A program made the position numbers and the translations under genes. DNA of 64,000 nt. It comes from CAWFPR01 sp963817635 (GTDB lineage Bacteria; Acidobacteriota; Vicinamibacteria; Vicinamibacterales; 2-12-FULL-66-21). The stretch lies in contig CAWFPR010000023.1 in NCBI GenBank assembly GCA_963817635.1, positions 186,001 to 250,000 of the forward strand, given 5' to 3'. Below are positions 16,981 to 25,990 of this stretch, piece after piece (position 1 is the stretch's first letter; the number at the start of each line of letters is the position of its first letter). The notes beneath the pieces were generated by a model. The model ran no database searches and was not told the origin of the DNA. It saw only the letters and a program-made list of their open reading frames with translations.

Positions 16981-18486
16981 TCAGCCGGGGATCTGCAGTT
17001 CCGGCATCGGCGGCGCCGCGAAGAGCCGCCGGCACGGCGCGGCAATCATGCGCGCCCAGCGCGCCGAGCGGTTCACGCGCGCGCTGTCGGTGGCGATGCC
17101 GGTGTTCGCGTACATCTGCCGGTACAGCTTGGAAATCAGCACGAAGGCCAGCCGTGCCTTCAGTGATTTCACGCAGCGCGAGCGATCCCAGATCGCCGGC
17201 AGGCTGTAGAACTGATCCCACACACCCTGCGTCCGCTTGCGAATCTCGTCGCCCGACATGACCGGGTGCGGCGAGTAGACCTTCGGCCGCAGCTCCTGCG
17301 GAATCAGCCAGTGGCGCGTGAGCGGCACGCCGCCGATGCGCGTCGTGTCCTGCTCCATCGACTTTTCCCACGCCGCGAAATCCACCGTTCCGGGAAACGG
17401 CGTCAGCATGACGAACTGCGCGAAGGTCAGGCCCGCGCGGCTGGCAATCGCCGCCGTCGCGTCGAAGGTCTCCGGACGATCGCTCGGCAGACCGAAGATG
17501 AACGAGCCGAGCACGTGGACGCCGGCGTCCTTGAACGCCCGCAGCCGCTCGACGAGCGTCTCGCCCGCGTAGTTGAAGTCCTTGTAGACGTCCTTCAACC
17601 CCTCGGGCGTCACCGCCTCGACGCCGACGAGCGCGCCTTTGATGTGTGCGCGCTGCATCGCGTCGAGGAACGCCGGGTCCTCGGCCGCCTCCATCGTGAT
17701 CTGCGTGAAGAACACCATGTCGGAGGGCAGCTTCGCCAGCTTCTCCATCAGCTCGAACCGCTCGGCGCGCTGCGCCTCGAGCGCAATCCGCTGGGTCTGA
17801 TCGGCGCGCCGCGACGCCACCTTGATGTCGGTCAGCGTGATCGGATAGAAATTGTCGTCGGCGAGCGCGATGAACCGGAAGCCCTTGCGGCGCAGCTCGA
17901 CGATTTCGCCGACGACGGCGTCCGCCGTACGCTGGCGGGGCTTCTGCCCGTCGGTCTTCCAGACCGAACAGAACGAACAGTGCTTCGGACAACCGCGCAC
18001 GGTCTGCACCGACGCCCACATGTAGCGATTCGGCGGAATCAGGTCCCAGCGTGCCGGGATGAACGAGTCCGCATCGACGCGGCCTCCCTCGTAGACGGGC
18101 TGTGGAGTGCCGGCGACGCAGTCGTGCACCGCGCGCCCCCAGGCCACGTCCCCGTCCCCCTTGACGACCGCGTGCGCGCCGCCCAGCTCCACCGGTTCTT
18201 CGGGATACAGCGTGGCATGAATGCCGCCGAAGACGACCTGCGCGCCGCGCTCGCGCGCCAGCCGGCCCACCTCGTAGCCGCGCAGGGCGTTGCCCGTGTG
18301 GATGCCGATGCCGACGATGTCGCCGGCCTGGATAACGGCCGGGTCCAGCATTTCAAGGGTTTCGTCGGTGATGATCGGGTCGCCGTATTCACGCGGCGTG
18401 GCGGCGGCGAGCACGTATAGCCAGCGGGGCGTGATCACGCCCACGCCAAAAGCCAGGTGACTCGGATTGATCAGATGGACGCGCAA
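16981..18486 (-). CDS. B12-binding-domain radical SAM protein
   Basis: The 501-residue protein has an N-terminal cobalamin-binding-type Rossmann domain (residues 1-135; GDIVGIGIHTGNALRGYEV, ARERGAQVVFGGIHATLYPE). The radical SAM barrel follows, with the [4Fe-4S] motif CPKHCSFC (CxxxCxxC, about 170). The layout resembles BchE-, HpnJ- or methyltransferase-type class B enzymes. The fold predicts SAM cleavage with or without methyl transfer; the substrate is unknown. No biosynthetic partner gene lies beside it. The next gene, at 18657, is divergent. Confidence 0.88.
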   Translation of the reverse strand: MRVHLINPSHLAFGVGVITPRWLYVLAAATPREYGDPIITDETLEMLDPAVIQAGDIVGIGIHTGNALRGYEVGRLARERGAQVVFGGIHATLYPEEPVELGGAHAVVKGDGDVAWGRAVHDCVAGTPQPVYEGGRVDADSFIPARWDLIPPNRYMWASVQTVRGCPKHCSFCSVWKTDGQKPRQRTADAVVGEIVELRRKGFRFIALADDNFYPITLTDIKVASRRADQTQRIALEAQRAERFELMEKLAKLPSDMVFFTQITMEAAEDPAFLDAMQRAHIKGALVGVEAVTPEGLKDVYKDFNYAGETLVERLRAFKDAGVHVLGSFIFGLPSDRPETFDATAAIASRAGLTFAQFVMLTPFPGTVDFAAWEKSMEQDTTRIGGVPLTRHWLIPQELRPKVYSPHPVMSGDEIRKRTQGVWDQFYSLPAIWDRSRCVKSLKARLAFVLISKLYRQMYANTGIATDSARVNRSARWARMIAAPCRRLFAAPPMPELQIPG

Positions 18487-18656
18487 GAATGCAAACTCCT
18501 CCGCCCGCAGGGGACATGGACGTGCGATAACAATACGACGCCGCCATTCCTAAAGCCAGCCCATACTGACGGGGCTTGCTCCGCATGCGCGATTCAGGGC
18601 ACGATTCCGCAGGTTTTCCTCGATCACAACGGCTCGATCACAAAGGAAGGTGCGTC

Positions 18657-18851
18657 ATGCGACGGACACCGGGCTCCGCCGTTCTGTTTATCGTCGTGCT
18701 GGCCGGCGTAGCCGTCCCGACTGCGGCCCAGTCGAGTCGGCCTCCCGCGGCCGCCGACTACGGCCAGTGGGAGACGCTCGCCCCGCAGCCGCGCGGCGGC
18801 CTCTCTCGCGAGCGGGAGCTGAAGCGGGCACAGCCCAGGAAAGGCAGTTAG
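18657..18851 (+). CDS. Small exported protein of unknown function
   Basis: This 64-residue peptide starts at the ATG at 18657, preceded by AAAGGAAGG. A signal peptide (AVLFIVVLAGVAVPTAAQ) leaves about 40 mature residues that are Pro/Arg-rich and basic at the end (SRERELKRAQPRKGS). Its TAG stop shares its last base with the GTG of the PfkB gene, so the two are translationally coupled. I do not recognise a family. Confidence 0.6.
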   Translation: MRRTPGSAVLFIVVLAGVAVPTAAQSSRPPAAADYGQWETLAPQPRGGLSRERELKRAQPRKGS

Positions 18852-19762
18852 TGGACGTCGTCGGGCTCGGCGCCAGCTCGGTGGACTATGTCAACGTCCT
18901 CCCCGCGGCACCCGAAGCGGGGAGCGCGACCGCCAAGCTTCGCATCACCTCGCACTTCGTCTCGTGCGGCGGGCAGGTGGCCAACACGATGGCCGCCTGC
19001 GCCGCCTTCGGCCTCCGCGCGAAGTTCCTGGGGCCGATCGGCACCGACGCCAACGCACGACGCGTGATCGAGGGCCTGGCCGCGCGCGGCGTCGACACGT
19101 CCGCGGCCATCGTTCGCGATGCCGCCAACCAGTTTGCCGTCGTCCTCGTCGACGAGCGCAACGGCGACCGAATCGTGCTCTGGGACCGCGATCCGCGGCT
19201 GCTGCTTGGCCCTGGCGATCTCGACGCCGCGCTCTTCGCCGACACGCGCCTCCTTCACGTGGACGATGTGGACGAGGCGGCCTCGATCGCGGCAGCCGAC
19301 ATTGCGCGCGCCCTGGGCCTGATGGTGACGAGCGACCTGGACCAGGTCACCGAACACACGCCCGGGCTCGTCGCCAGCGTGACCGTGCCTGTGTTCGCCG
19401 AGCACGTGCCCGTCGCGCTGACCGGCGAATCCGACATCGAACGGGCCCTGCGGTCGCTGCGGCGGCCCCATCACGCGTTGCTGTGCGTCACCCTGGGGAT
19501 CCGCGGAGCGCTCGCGCTGGTCGGCGATCGCCTCGTGCGCTCCCCCGCGTTCACGATCGACGCGGTTGACACGACGGGCGCGGGAGACATTTTCAGGGCC
19601 GGCCTGATTTGCGGCCTGCTGGGCGGCTGGGACATCGAGGAGACGTTGCGCTTCGCCAACGCCGCGGCCGCGGTGAGCTGTACCAGGCTCGGGGCCATGA
19701 CGGCCGTGCCGTCGCTGCACGAGGTCCGGGCCTTCCTCGAGCAGCAGGCGCGGGCCGGCTGA
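18851..19762 (+). CDS. PfkB-family carbohydrate kinase
   Basis: The 303-residue enzyme starts at a GTG overlapping the preceding stop (TAGTGG). The PfkB N-terminal signature is SCGGQVANTMAACAAFG (about 37), followed by KFLGPIGTDANARRV. The C-terminal signature DTTGAGDIFRAGLICGLL (about 240) holds the catalytic aspartate and the anion hole. It phosphorylates a sugar or nucleoside using ATP; no substrate-specific feature or pathway neighbour narrows this. It is convergent with the ClC gene. Confidence 0.88.
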   Translation: MDVVGLGASSVDYVNVLPAAPEAGSATAKLRITSHFVSCGGQVANTMAACAAFGLRAKFLGPIGTDANARRVIEGLAARGVDTSAAIVRDAANQFAVVLVDERNGDRIVLWDRDPRLLLGPGDLDAALFADTRLLHVDDVDEAASIAAADIARALGLMVTSDLDQVTEHTPGLVASVTVPVFAEHVPVALTGESDIERALRSLRRPHHALLCVTLGIRGALALVGDRLVRSPAFTIDAVDTTGAGDIFRAGLICGLLGGWDIEETLRFANAAAAVSCTRLGAMTAVPSLHEVRAFLEQQARAG

Positions 19763-19783
19763 CGGGACGAACGACGGACCGCG

Positions 19784-21505
19784 CTATTCGGGCGGCGAGG
19801 CGGTCGGACGGCGTGCGACCCGGCGCCGCTGGAGGAAGCGCGTGATGTCTTCCAGCGTGATCAGCCCCTCGAGCCGACGCGCATGCTCGCGGCTGAAGAT
19901 CGGCAGCAGGCCCGGGCTCTCCGCGAAGCGCTCCATCACCACGTCGATCGGGTGATCGGGATGCGCGTGCACGACGGCTTCGTCGCAGAGCGCGCCCACC
20001 ACCTCCTTGCCGCGCCCGCTCTCGACGATGGCCGCCAGCTGATCCCGCCCGATGACGCCGAGCAGCTGATTCGACTGCCCGATCAGGTAGGCGCTCGAGC
20101 CGGCCGGCGGATCGCTGAGCCAGACGCTCTCGGCACTGCGCTCCGGCGGCACGAGCGGCACGTCGGCGCTCATCACGTCGCGCGCCAGGAGCAGTCCGTT
20201 CGACGGCTTGAGCAAGGGAGACGGCAGGTGGATGTGATCCTGCTCGAGCAGCGCGTGATAGACGGGCACCGGCTGGTAGCGCCGTGATATCCAGAAGCTC
20301 AGCAGGTTGGCGACCATGAGCGGCACGAGGATCTGATAGTCCTGCGTGATCTCGAAGATCATGAACACCGATGTCATCGGCGCGCGAATGATGCCGGCAA
20401 AGAGCGTCCCCATCCCCACGAGCGCGTAGGCGCCGGGATCGCCGGTCGGGAACGGCGCCACCGCGTGCACCATCATGCCGACGGCGCCTCCCAGCATGGC
20501 GCCGATGTAGAGACTGGGCGCGAAGATGCCGCCGGCGTTGCCCGAACTGTACGACACGATCGTCGCCACGAGCTTCAGGACGCAGAGCACCAGCAACGTG
20601 TTGAACAGCAGCCCGCCATTGAGCGCCTGGTCCACGTATTCGTAGCCGACGCCCATCACCTGCGGGCGCACGATCAGGATCGCGCCGATCGCCACGCCGC
20701 CCAGGGCGGGCTGCAGCATGCGCGTGCGCGGGGGCAGCCGCTGGAACACGGCCCGGAGGGCGAGCAGCGACTTGCAGAAGACCAGCGAGACCAGGCCGCC
20801 GGCCACGCCGAGCACGGTGTAGCCGAGGAGTTCGGCGGGATGCACGAGGTGATACGTGGGCACCCGGAAGAGCGGCTCGTTGCCGAGAATCGAGCGTTCG
20901 ACGATCACCGACGCCACCGACGCCACGACCGTGGACCCGAGCAGCGGCGCGTTCATGTCGCCGATGATCTCCTCGAGCGCGAACACCACGGCGGCCACCG
21001 GCGTGTTGAACGCCGCGGCGAGCGCCCCGGCCGCGCCCACCGGAACCAGTTCCTTGATGCGGTCAGGCGGCAGGCGCAGCCAGCGGCCGACGACCGAGGC
21101 GATGCCGGCCCCGATCTGCACCGACGGACCCTCGCGCCCCATCGAATGCCCGGACCCGATACACAACACGCCCGTGAGGAACTTGCCGATCGGCACCCGG
21201 AGCGGAATGACGCCTCCGCGGAGACGGTAGGCGGCTTCCGTCTGCGGCACGCCGCTTCCGCGCACATCGGGGAACAACGTGGCGAGGAGCACGCCCGTGA
21301 CCACGCTCACGAGCGCCGGCACGAGGAACAGGCGCAGTGTCGACGGCGCAAGGCCGAAGAGTTCGCGGCTCGTCCGATCGATCGCCAGGGTGAAGAGGAC
21401 CGCCGACAGGCCGGCGAGGATGCCGATGACAATCGACAGCGCAAGGAACAGCTGGTGCTCGCGCAGCCTCAGGCGCTGCGCGCCGGACACGATCTTCCGG
21501 GTCAC
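19784..21505 (-). CDS. ClC-family chloride channel/antiporter with C-terminal CBS pair
   Basis: The 573-residue inner-membrane protein starts at GTG 21505, which overlaps the stop of the upstream TPR gene (GTGA). Chloride-pathway motifs are RGSGVPQ (about 75), GREGPSVQIGAG (about 115) and GNAGGIFAPSLYIGAMLGG (about 325). The carboxy-terminal about 140 residues form two CBS domains (VMSADVPLVPPERSAESV and VVHAHPDHPIDVVMERF), which in this family bind adenine nucleotides and gate the pore. Proton coupling versus channel mode cannot be decided here. Confidence 0.9.
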   Translation of the reverse strand: MTRKIVSGAQRLRLREHQLFLALSIVIGILAGLSAVLFTLAIDRTSRELFGLAPSTLRLFLVPALVSVVTGVLLATLFPDVRGSGVPQTEAAYRLRGGVIPLRVPIGKFLTGVLCIGSGHSMGREGPSVQIGAGIASVVGRWLRLPPDRIKELVPVGAAGALAAAFNTPVAAVVFALEEIIGDMNAPLLGSTVVASVASVIVERSILGNEPLFRVPTYHLVHPAELLGYTVLGVAGGLVSLVFCKSLLALRAVFQRLPPRTRMLQPALGGVAIGAILIVRPQVMGVGYEYVDQALNGGLLFNTLLVLCVLKLVATIVSYSSGNAGGIFAPSLYIGAMLGGAVGMMVHAVAPFPTGDPGAYALVGMGTLFAGIIRAPMTSVFMIFEITQDYQILVPLMVANLLSFWISRRYQPVPVYHALLEQDHIHLPSPLLKPSNGLLLARDVMSADVPLVPPERSAESVWLSDPPAGSSAYLIGQSNQLLGVIGRDQLAAIVESGRGKEVVGALCDEAVVHAHPDHPIDVVMERFAESPGLLPIFSREHARRLEGLITLEDITRFLQRRRVARRPTASPPE

Positions 21506-22699
21506 TGGGGGTCCAACCCGTGGCGCTTGCCGATGAGGATCAGCGCGCGATCGGCCGGCGCCGTGATCCCGCAGCTCGATTCGATGCCGCGTTCGATGCG
21601 ATAGGCGAGGTCGGTGCCGTCTTCGACGAGGTCGCTCGGCACCGCGCCGCGGACCGGCTTCATCTGGGTCGTGAAGGTGTCGAGCTCGGCCTGGAGCGAT
21701 TCGAGCGACGCCCGCGGCGCCGAGCCGGCGGGTCGCCTCGTCAGGCATCCGTCGAGCGCGCCCCTCGCCTGCTCGACCGCGGCGGTCATCCGGCGCGTCC
21801 GCTCCGCCCGCGCGAGCCGCGGTGCCAGCGGGTCGCCTTCGAGAATCAGATCGGTCAGGATCCGCAGCGTCTTCACGTGTGCATCGGGGCTGTCCGCTGC
21901 CAGGTAACGCCTGGCGCGGGCATAGTCGGCCAGGTTGAACGAGGCTTCTCCAGCGCCCGCCAGGGCCCCGGCATTCTGCGAATCCTGCCGCAGGACGGCC
22001 TGGAACTGGTCGAGCGCGCGCCCGGCGTCGCCAGCCCGGAGAAAGAGCTGGCCGGCCTCGAGATGCGCCGGCGGGTTGTCGGGGAGCGTCACGGCGAGCA
22101 CGAGAAGTTCCGAGAGCGCGCGGCTGCGCTGGTCGTGCTGGAGCAGAAACCGCGCGAGCTCCAGCCGCACGCCGCGCCGCTCGTCTTCCTGCTCGGAACT
22201 CCAGAGACCGGTGAGCGCGTGCTGATAGTCCCGGGTCGCCGCCAACACGTCATCGCGGCGCGCCTCGAGGCGGGCGAGCGCCAGGTTCGCCTCGGGTAGC
22301 TCCGGCTGCGCGTCGCGGAGGCGGCGCAGCACCTGTTCGGCAGCGTTGTCGTGATGATCGGCGACGAGTGCGCTGGCCAGCGCGAGCGAATAGCCCCGGT
22401 TTTCCGGATCTTCCGAAGACGCGTGCCTGAGGGCTGCCACCGCTTCCTCAGCGCTGCCCGCCTTCAGCGCAGCTCTGTCCCCGCCGGTACCACTCGGCGG
22501 CGTCGTTCTGCCGCATCCGGCGGTTGCTCGCCGCGGCGCTTCGCGTCAGCAGAAAACCGACGATGGCGATGACGAGCAGCGCCGTCAACAGCACCAGCTC
22601 GCGATGAACGAACCGGCCCCTCCAGGTCCCCTCACACCGAACGCAGCGGCCCGCGGTCAGCGGCCCGCCACAGGCACTACATGTTCCAACCTCTGCCAA
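21502..22699 (-). CDS. Membrane-anchored TPR protein with N-terminal zinc ribbon (apparent frameshift near 22478)
   Basis: The first reading frame gives a zinc ribbon (CSACGGPLTAGRCVRC, residues 7-22), a membrane helix (ELVLLTALLVIAIVGFLL) and the start of a TPR array (NDAAEWYRRGQ). The frame then slips by one base. After the slip comes ALKAGSAEEAVAALRHA, followed by about five TPR-like units (EQVLRRLRDAQPELPEANLA, AGRALDQFQAVLRQD, ARARRYLAADSP) and a helical tail. Such proteins act as scaffolds; no partner is evident. It is coupled to the ClC gene by a four-base overlap. Confidence 0.7.
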
Positions 22700-22995
22700 C
22701 TGAACCAGCCCCCACGGTCAGTCGCGGCACGAAATCTGCCGCGTGTCCTGCATTATTGTATACCCCCGGGGAGTGCGCCCCGGCCCGGACGACCACCGCA
22801 ACCACGGATTCCACGGATCGCACCGATCGGCGGAGACCACGGATCACACGTGATCACGGTGCCACGGATCAGCACGGCAATGTATTCGGACAGCAGATCG
22901 CGGACAGCGAACCGCAGGGTTAACAACGGAGCGGGCCGTGGTTCGTCACATGGGTATTGGATAGCCGGCCCGATGTGCCATAGCATGCGAGCGTC
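22700..22995. other. Divergent intergenic region with CCACGGAT repeats
   Basis: This 296-base gap separates the TPR gene (minus) from ridA (plus). Between 22795 and 22875 are about eight imperfect copies of CCACGGAT/GATCACG, the same class as at 33110-33145 and 46458-46565. Promoters for both neighbours must lie here but no clear -35/-10 pair stands out. No coding frame is supported. Confidence 0.6.
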
Positions 22996-23391
22996 ATGTC
23001 CAGTGAACTGACCCCCGTCAACGCCAGCAATCTCCCTTCGCCGGTGGGCCCCTATTCGCCGGGCCTCGTGGTGGGCAACCTCGTGTTCGTCTCCGGGCAG
23101 TCGGGCCGCGAGCCTGGCACGGGACACGTGGCCCCGGATGTCGAAGCGCAGACGGAGCAGGTCTTCAGGAACATCGCGGCCATTCTCGAGGCGGCGGGCT
23201 CGAGCCTCGCGCACGTGGTCCGCTGCGGCGTATTCCTCGTCGATATGCGGGAGTTCCAGGCGATGAACGCCGTCTACGCGCGCGTGTTCGGCGACCACCG
23301 TCCGGCCCGGACGACGGTGGAGGTGGCGGGGCTGCCGGGACCGGGCCTGCGGGTCGAAATCGACGCGATTGCGGTGATTCCGGAGCGGTGA
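22996..23391 (+). CDS. ridA: RidA/YjgF/YER057c/UK114 family enamine/imine deaminase
   Basis: At 131 residues it has the size of the family. PSPVGPYSPGLVVGNLVFVSGQ is the N-terminal signature (a proline-rich loop then a beta strand); RPARTTVEVAGLP carries the conserved substrate-carboxylate arginine and LRVEIDAIAVI the conserved glutamate. RidA hydrolyses reactive 2-aminoacrylate-type enamines released by PLP enzymes, in the cytosol. A methyltransferase follows 30 bases downstream. Confidence 0.9.
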   Translation: MSSELTPVNASNLPSPVGPYSPGLVVGNLVFVSGQSGREPGTGHVAPDVEAQTEQVFRNIAAILEAAGSSLAHVVRCGVFLVDMREFQAMNAVYARVFGDHRPARTTVEVAGLPGPGLRVEIDAIAVIPER

Positions 23392-23420
23392 GAGCGGACA
23401 GCGGAGAGCGGAGAGCGGCA
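23381..23420. repeat. AGAGCGG heptamer repeat
   Basis: Five near-perfect copies of AGAGCGG/ACAGCGG span the ridA stop codon and the ribosome-binding region of the next gene. The repeat's own GGAG motifs may supply the Shine-Dalgarno sequence there. Confidence 0.65.
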
Positions 23421-23421
23421 C

Positions 23422-24045
23422 ATGTCCGACACCCGCGAATATTTCGACAAGGTCGCGGACCAGTGGGACGCGATGCGTCAGCGGTTTTTCGGCGACGGTG
23501 TCCGCCGGGCGGCTATTGCGGCGGCCGGTGTCGGTCCCGGCATGGTGGTCGCGGACATCGGCACCGGCACCGGCTTCCTCGCCGAAGCCGCGCTCGACGC
23601 GGGCGCGCGGGTGATCGGCGTCGATATCTCGGAAGGGATGCTCGCCCAGGTCACCTCGCGGCTCGCCGGCCGCGAGTTCGAGGCGCGTTCCGGCGGCACG
23701 GCGGCGCTGCCGCTCGCGGACAACGAGGCCGACGCGGTACTCGGCAACATGGTGCTGCACCATGCGGAGGATCCGCCCGCGGCCATCCGCGAGATGACGC
23801 GCGCGCTCCGTCCGGGCGGGACGCTCGTGATCACCGACGCCGATGCGCACTCGCACGAGTGGCTGCGCACGGAGCAGCACGATCGCTGGATGGGGTTCGA
23901 TCGTGCCGATATCCGGCAGTGGTTCGAGGCCGCGGGACTGCGCGACGTGAGCGTCGGCGATACCCATGAAATCTGCTCACCCACGTCGAATTGCGGGACC
24001 CAGGCGGCCATTACGATCTTCATCGCACGAGGAAGCAAACCGTAG
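23422..24045 (+). CDS. Class I SAM-dependent methyltransferase
   Basis: The 207-residue protein has motif I VVADIGTGTGFLAEAAL (about 45), the acidic residue binding the SAM ribose in VIGVDISEGML (about 68), and motif post-II NEADAVLGNMVLHHAEDPP (about 108). This is UbiE/Methyltransf_11 type. It lacks the ArsM cysteine set. The substrate is unknown. The N-terminus (YFDKVADQWDAMRQRFFGD) matches the helical cap common in this group. The TAG stop is the first part of a tandem palindrome (24043-24097). Confidence 0.85.
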   Translation: MSDTREYFDKVADQWDAMRQRFFGDGVRRAAIAAAGVGPGMVVADIGTGTGFLAEAALDAGARVIGVDISEGMLAQVTSRLAGREFEARSGGTAALPLADNEADAVLGNMVLHHAEDPPAAIREMTRALRPGGTLVITDADAHSHEWLRTEQHDRWMGFDRADIRQWFEAAGLRDVSVGDTHEICSPTSNCGTQAAITIFIARGSKP

Positions 24046-24097
24046 GGGCGGCTCGCGAGCCGCCCTGAGGTAGGGGCGGCTCGCGAGCCGCCCTGAC
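24043..24097. repeat. Two tandem copies of a 27-base palindromic unit
   Basis: Each unit is TAGGGGCGG followed by CTCGCGAGCCGCCC, a 20-base perfect palindrome core able to form a strong hairpin. The first copy supplies the TAG stop of the methyltransferase gene. It may end transcription between that gene and the cyclodeaminase homologue, though no T-tract follows. It is related to the hairpin at 16913-16934. Confidence 0.7.
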
Positions 24098-24109
24098 GGT
24101 AAGCGTCAC

Positions 24110-25072
24110 ATGATCCCGATCCTCGAAGAGGCCGCGCTCCGCACCGCCATCACGCCGTCGCTCGCGGTGGACGTCATCCGGGAGGCGTTCCGGGCCGATG
24201 GTCACGGACGGACACATGTCCCGCCGGTCATCAACCTCGAGATACCCCGGGCCCACGGAGAGTTCCACATCAAGACGGCGCACATCGAGGGCGTGCCGCA
24301 CGTTGCCGTCAAGATCGCCTCCGGGTTCTTCGACAACGTGGCGCGCGGACTGCCGAGCGGGTCCGGCATGATGGCGCTCTTCGATGCCTCAACGGGGTTT
24401 CCCGTGCGCCCTGCTGCTCGACAACGGCTATCTCACCGACATCAGGACCGGCGCCGCCGGCGGCGTCGCGGCCGACGTGCTCGCGCGCGCGGCACATCGA
24501 CACGGTCGGCGTGATCGGATCGGGCATCCAGGCACGCCACCAGGTCCACTGCCTCCGCGTCGTCCGGCAATTCGACCGGATCGTCGCCTGGAGCCCCACG
24601 CGCGAGCGGCTCGAATCGGTACTGCCGGGAGATGTGCGCCGCGGGGTTCGACGCGCGCGCGGCCGGGAGCGCCGAAGAGGTGTGCGGCGCCGCGGATGTG
24701 CTCATCACCTGTACGCCGGCGCGCGACGCGGTCGTTCGCGGCGAATGGCTGCGCGACGGGATGCACGTCACGGCCGTGGGATCCGACTCGCCGGGCAAGC
24801 AGGAACTGGACCCCGGATGCCTCGACCGCGCCGATCTCGTCGTGGTGGATCGGTTCTCCCAGTGCGCCGCGTTCGGCGAGCTGCGTCACACGATCGCCGC
24901 GGCGCTGCTCACGCGCCACGACGTGCACGCGGAACTGGGCCAGATCGTCGCGGGCCTGAAGCCGGGGCGCACGAGCGATCGCGAGATTACGATCGCCGAT
25001 CTCACCGGCGTGGGATTCCAGGACACCGCGATCGCGTCAGCTGCCTACCGCGCCCTGATCCACGACCGGTAA
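24110..25072 (+). CDS. Ornithine cyclodeaminase / mu-crystallin family protein (three apparent frameshifts)
   Basis: Four overlapping frame pieces make one about 320-residue protein. They read IPILEEAALRTAITPSLAVD..HIKTAHIEG..VAVKIASGFFDN, then CALLLDNGYLTDIRTGAAGG, then the Rossmann start IGSGIQARHQVHCLRVVR, then AADVLITCTPARDAVVRGEW to the end. Breaks lie near 24405, 24488 and 24640. The family reduces or deaminates ornithine, ketimines or related imino acids with NAD(P)H. The lysine KTAHIEG and aspartate DLTGVGFQDTAIA positions are kept. Its substrate is unknown. Confidence 0.8.
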
Positions 25073-25076
25073 CCCC

Positions 25077-25157
25077 GGCCCGAGCGCCAAGCCCAGAGCC
25101 CCGAGCGCCGAACGCCGAGCCCCGAGCCCCGAGCGCCGAGCGCCGAGCGCCGACAGC
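25077..25157. repeat. GCCGAGC heptamer array
   Basis: About eleven imperfect copies of the seven-base unit CCGAGCG/CCGAGCC fill the gap before truA and end some 12 bases from its start codon. No spacers separate the units, so it is not a CRISPR array. Confidence 0.75.
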
Positions 25158-25168
25158 GAAGTATCCTA

Positions 25169-25957
25169 GTGCCCGTGCCCCGCTTCAAGCTCCTGATCGA
25201 ATACAACGGCAGCCGCTACAGCGGCTGGCAGATCCAGAAGAACGCGCGGACCGTGCAGGGGGAAATCGATCGGGCCATCCGGGAGTCCACCCGTCGCAGG
25301 GAGTTCGAACTGTATGGCGCGGGACGCACGGACGCGGGCGTGCACGCGCTCGCCCAGGTTGCCCATCTCGAGATCTACACGGACCTGCGGCCCGAAGCGC
25401 TCAGGCGGGCGGTGAACGACGCGCTCCCGGCCGACATCCACATCCGTGCAATCGACACGGTGCCGCACAGGTTCCATGCGCGTCACGACGCCGTGTCGCG
25501 CAGCTACCTGTACCAGATCTCGCGGCGGCGCACCGCGTTCGCGAAGCCGTTCGTCTGGTGGGTCAGGGAACCGCTCGACATCACGAAGATGCGCGACGCC
25601 GCCGCAGCGTTCGTCGGCATGAAGAACTTCGAATCGTTCACGGCCGATGACCCCGGCGACAAGTCCACGCTCGTGCTCGTCGACGCGGTGGAGATTGCCG
25701 AGGCCGGCGCGCTCGTGCTCGTGCGCATCCAGGGGTCGCACTTCCTGTGGAAGATGGTGCGGCGGATGGTGGGAGTGCTCGCGGCCATCGCCCGCGGCGA
25801 ACTGGTGCCCGCGGACGCCGCGCGGCTGCTCGAGGAACAATCGGCGGGCATCCCCGCCGCCCTGGCGGCTCCGGCCGCGGGCCTGTTCCTCGAGGCCGTC
25901 CTGTACAAGGGTGACGCCGGCCCCGGACCAATCAGACCGGTGGTCGCCATCGACTGA
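25169..25957 (+). CDS. truA: tRNA pseudouridine(38-40) synthase
   Basis: The 262-residue protein converts uridines 38-40 of tRNA anticodon stems to pseudouridine. The catalytic aspartate is D55 in GAGRTDAGVHA. RFKLLIEYNGSRYSGWQIQ is the family N-terminus, SRSYLYQI the central strand, and SHFLWKMVRRMVGVL the C-terminal motif. A GTG at 25169 is used; no upstream ATG fits. The gene stands alone behind a heptamer array. Confidence 0.93.
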   Translation: MPVPRFKLLIEYNGSRYSGWQIQKNARTVQGEIDRAIRESTRRREFELYGAGRTDAGVHALAQVAHLEIYTDLRPEALRRAVNDALPADIHIRAIDTVPHRFHARHDAVSRSYLYQISRRRTAFAKPFVWWVREPLDITKMRDAAAAFVGMKNFESFTADDPGDKSTLVLVDAVEIAEAGALVLVRIQGSHFLWKMVRRMVGVLAAIARGELVPADAARLLEEQSAGIPAALAAPAAGLFLEAVLYKGDAGPGPIRPVVAID

Positions 25958-25990
25958 GGCCACCCGGGTCCCGAACGGGATCGGGCCCGG

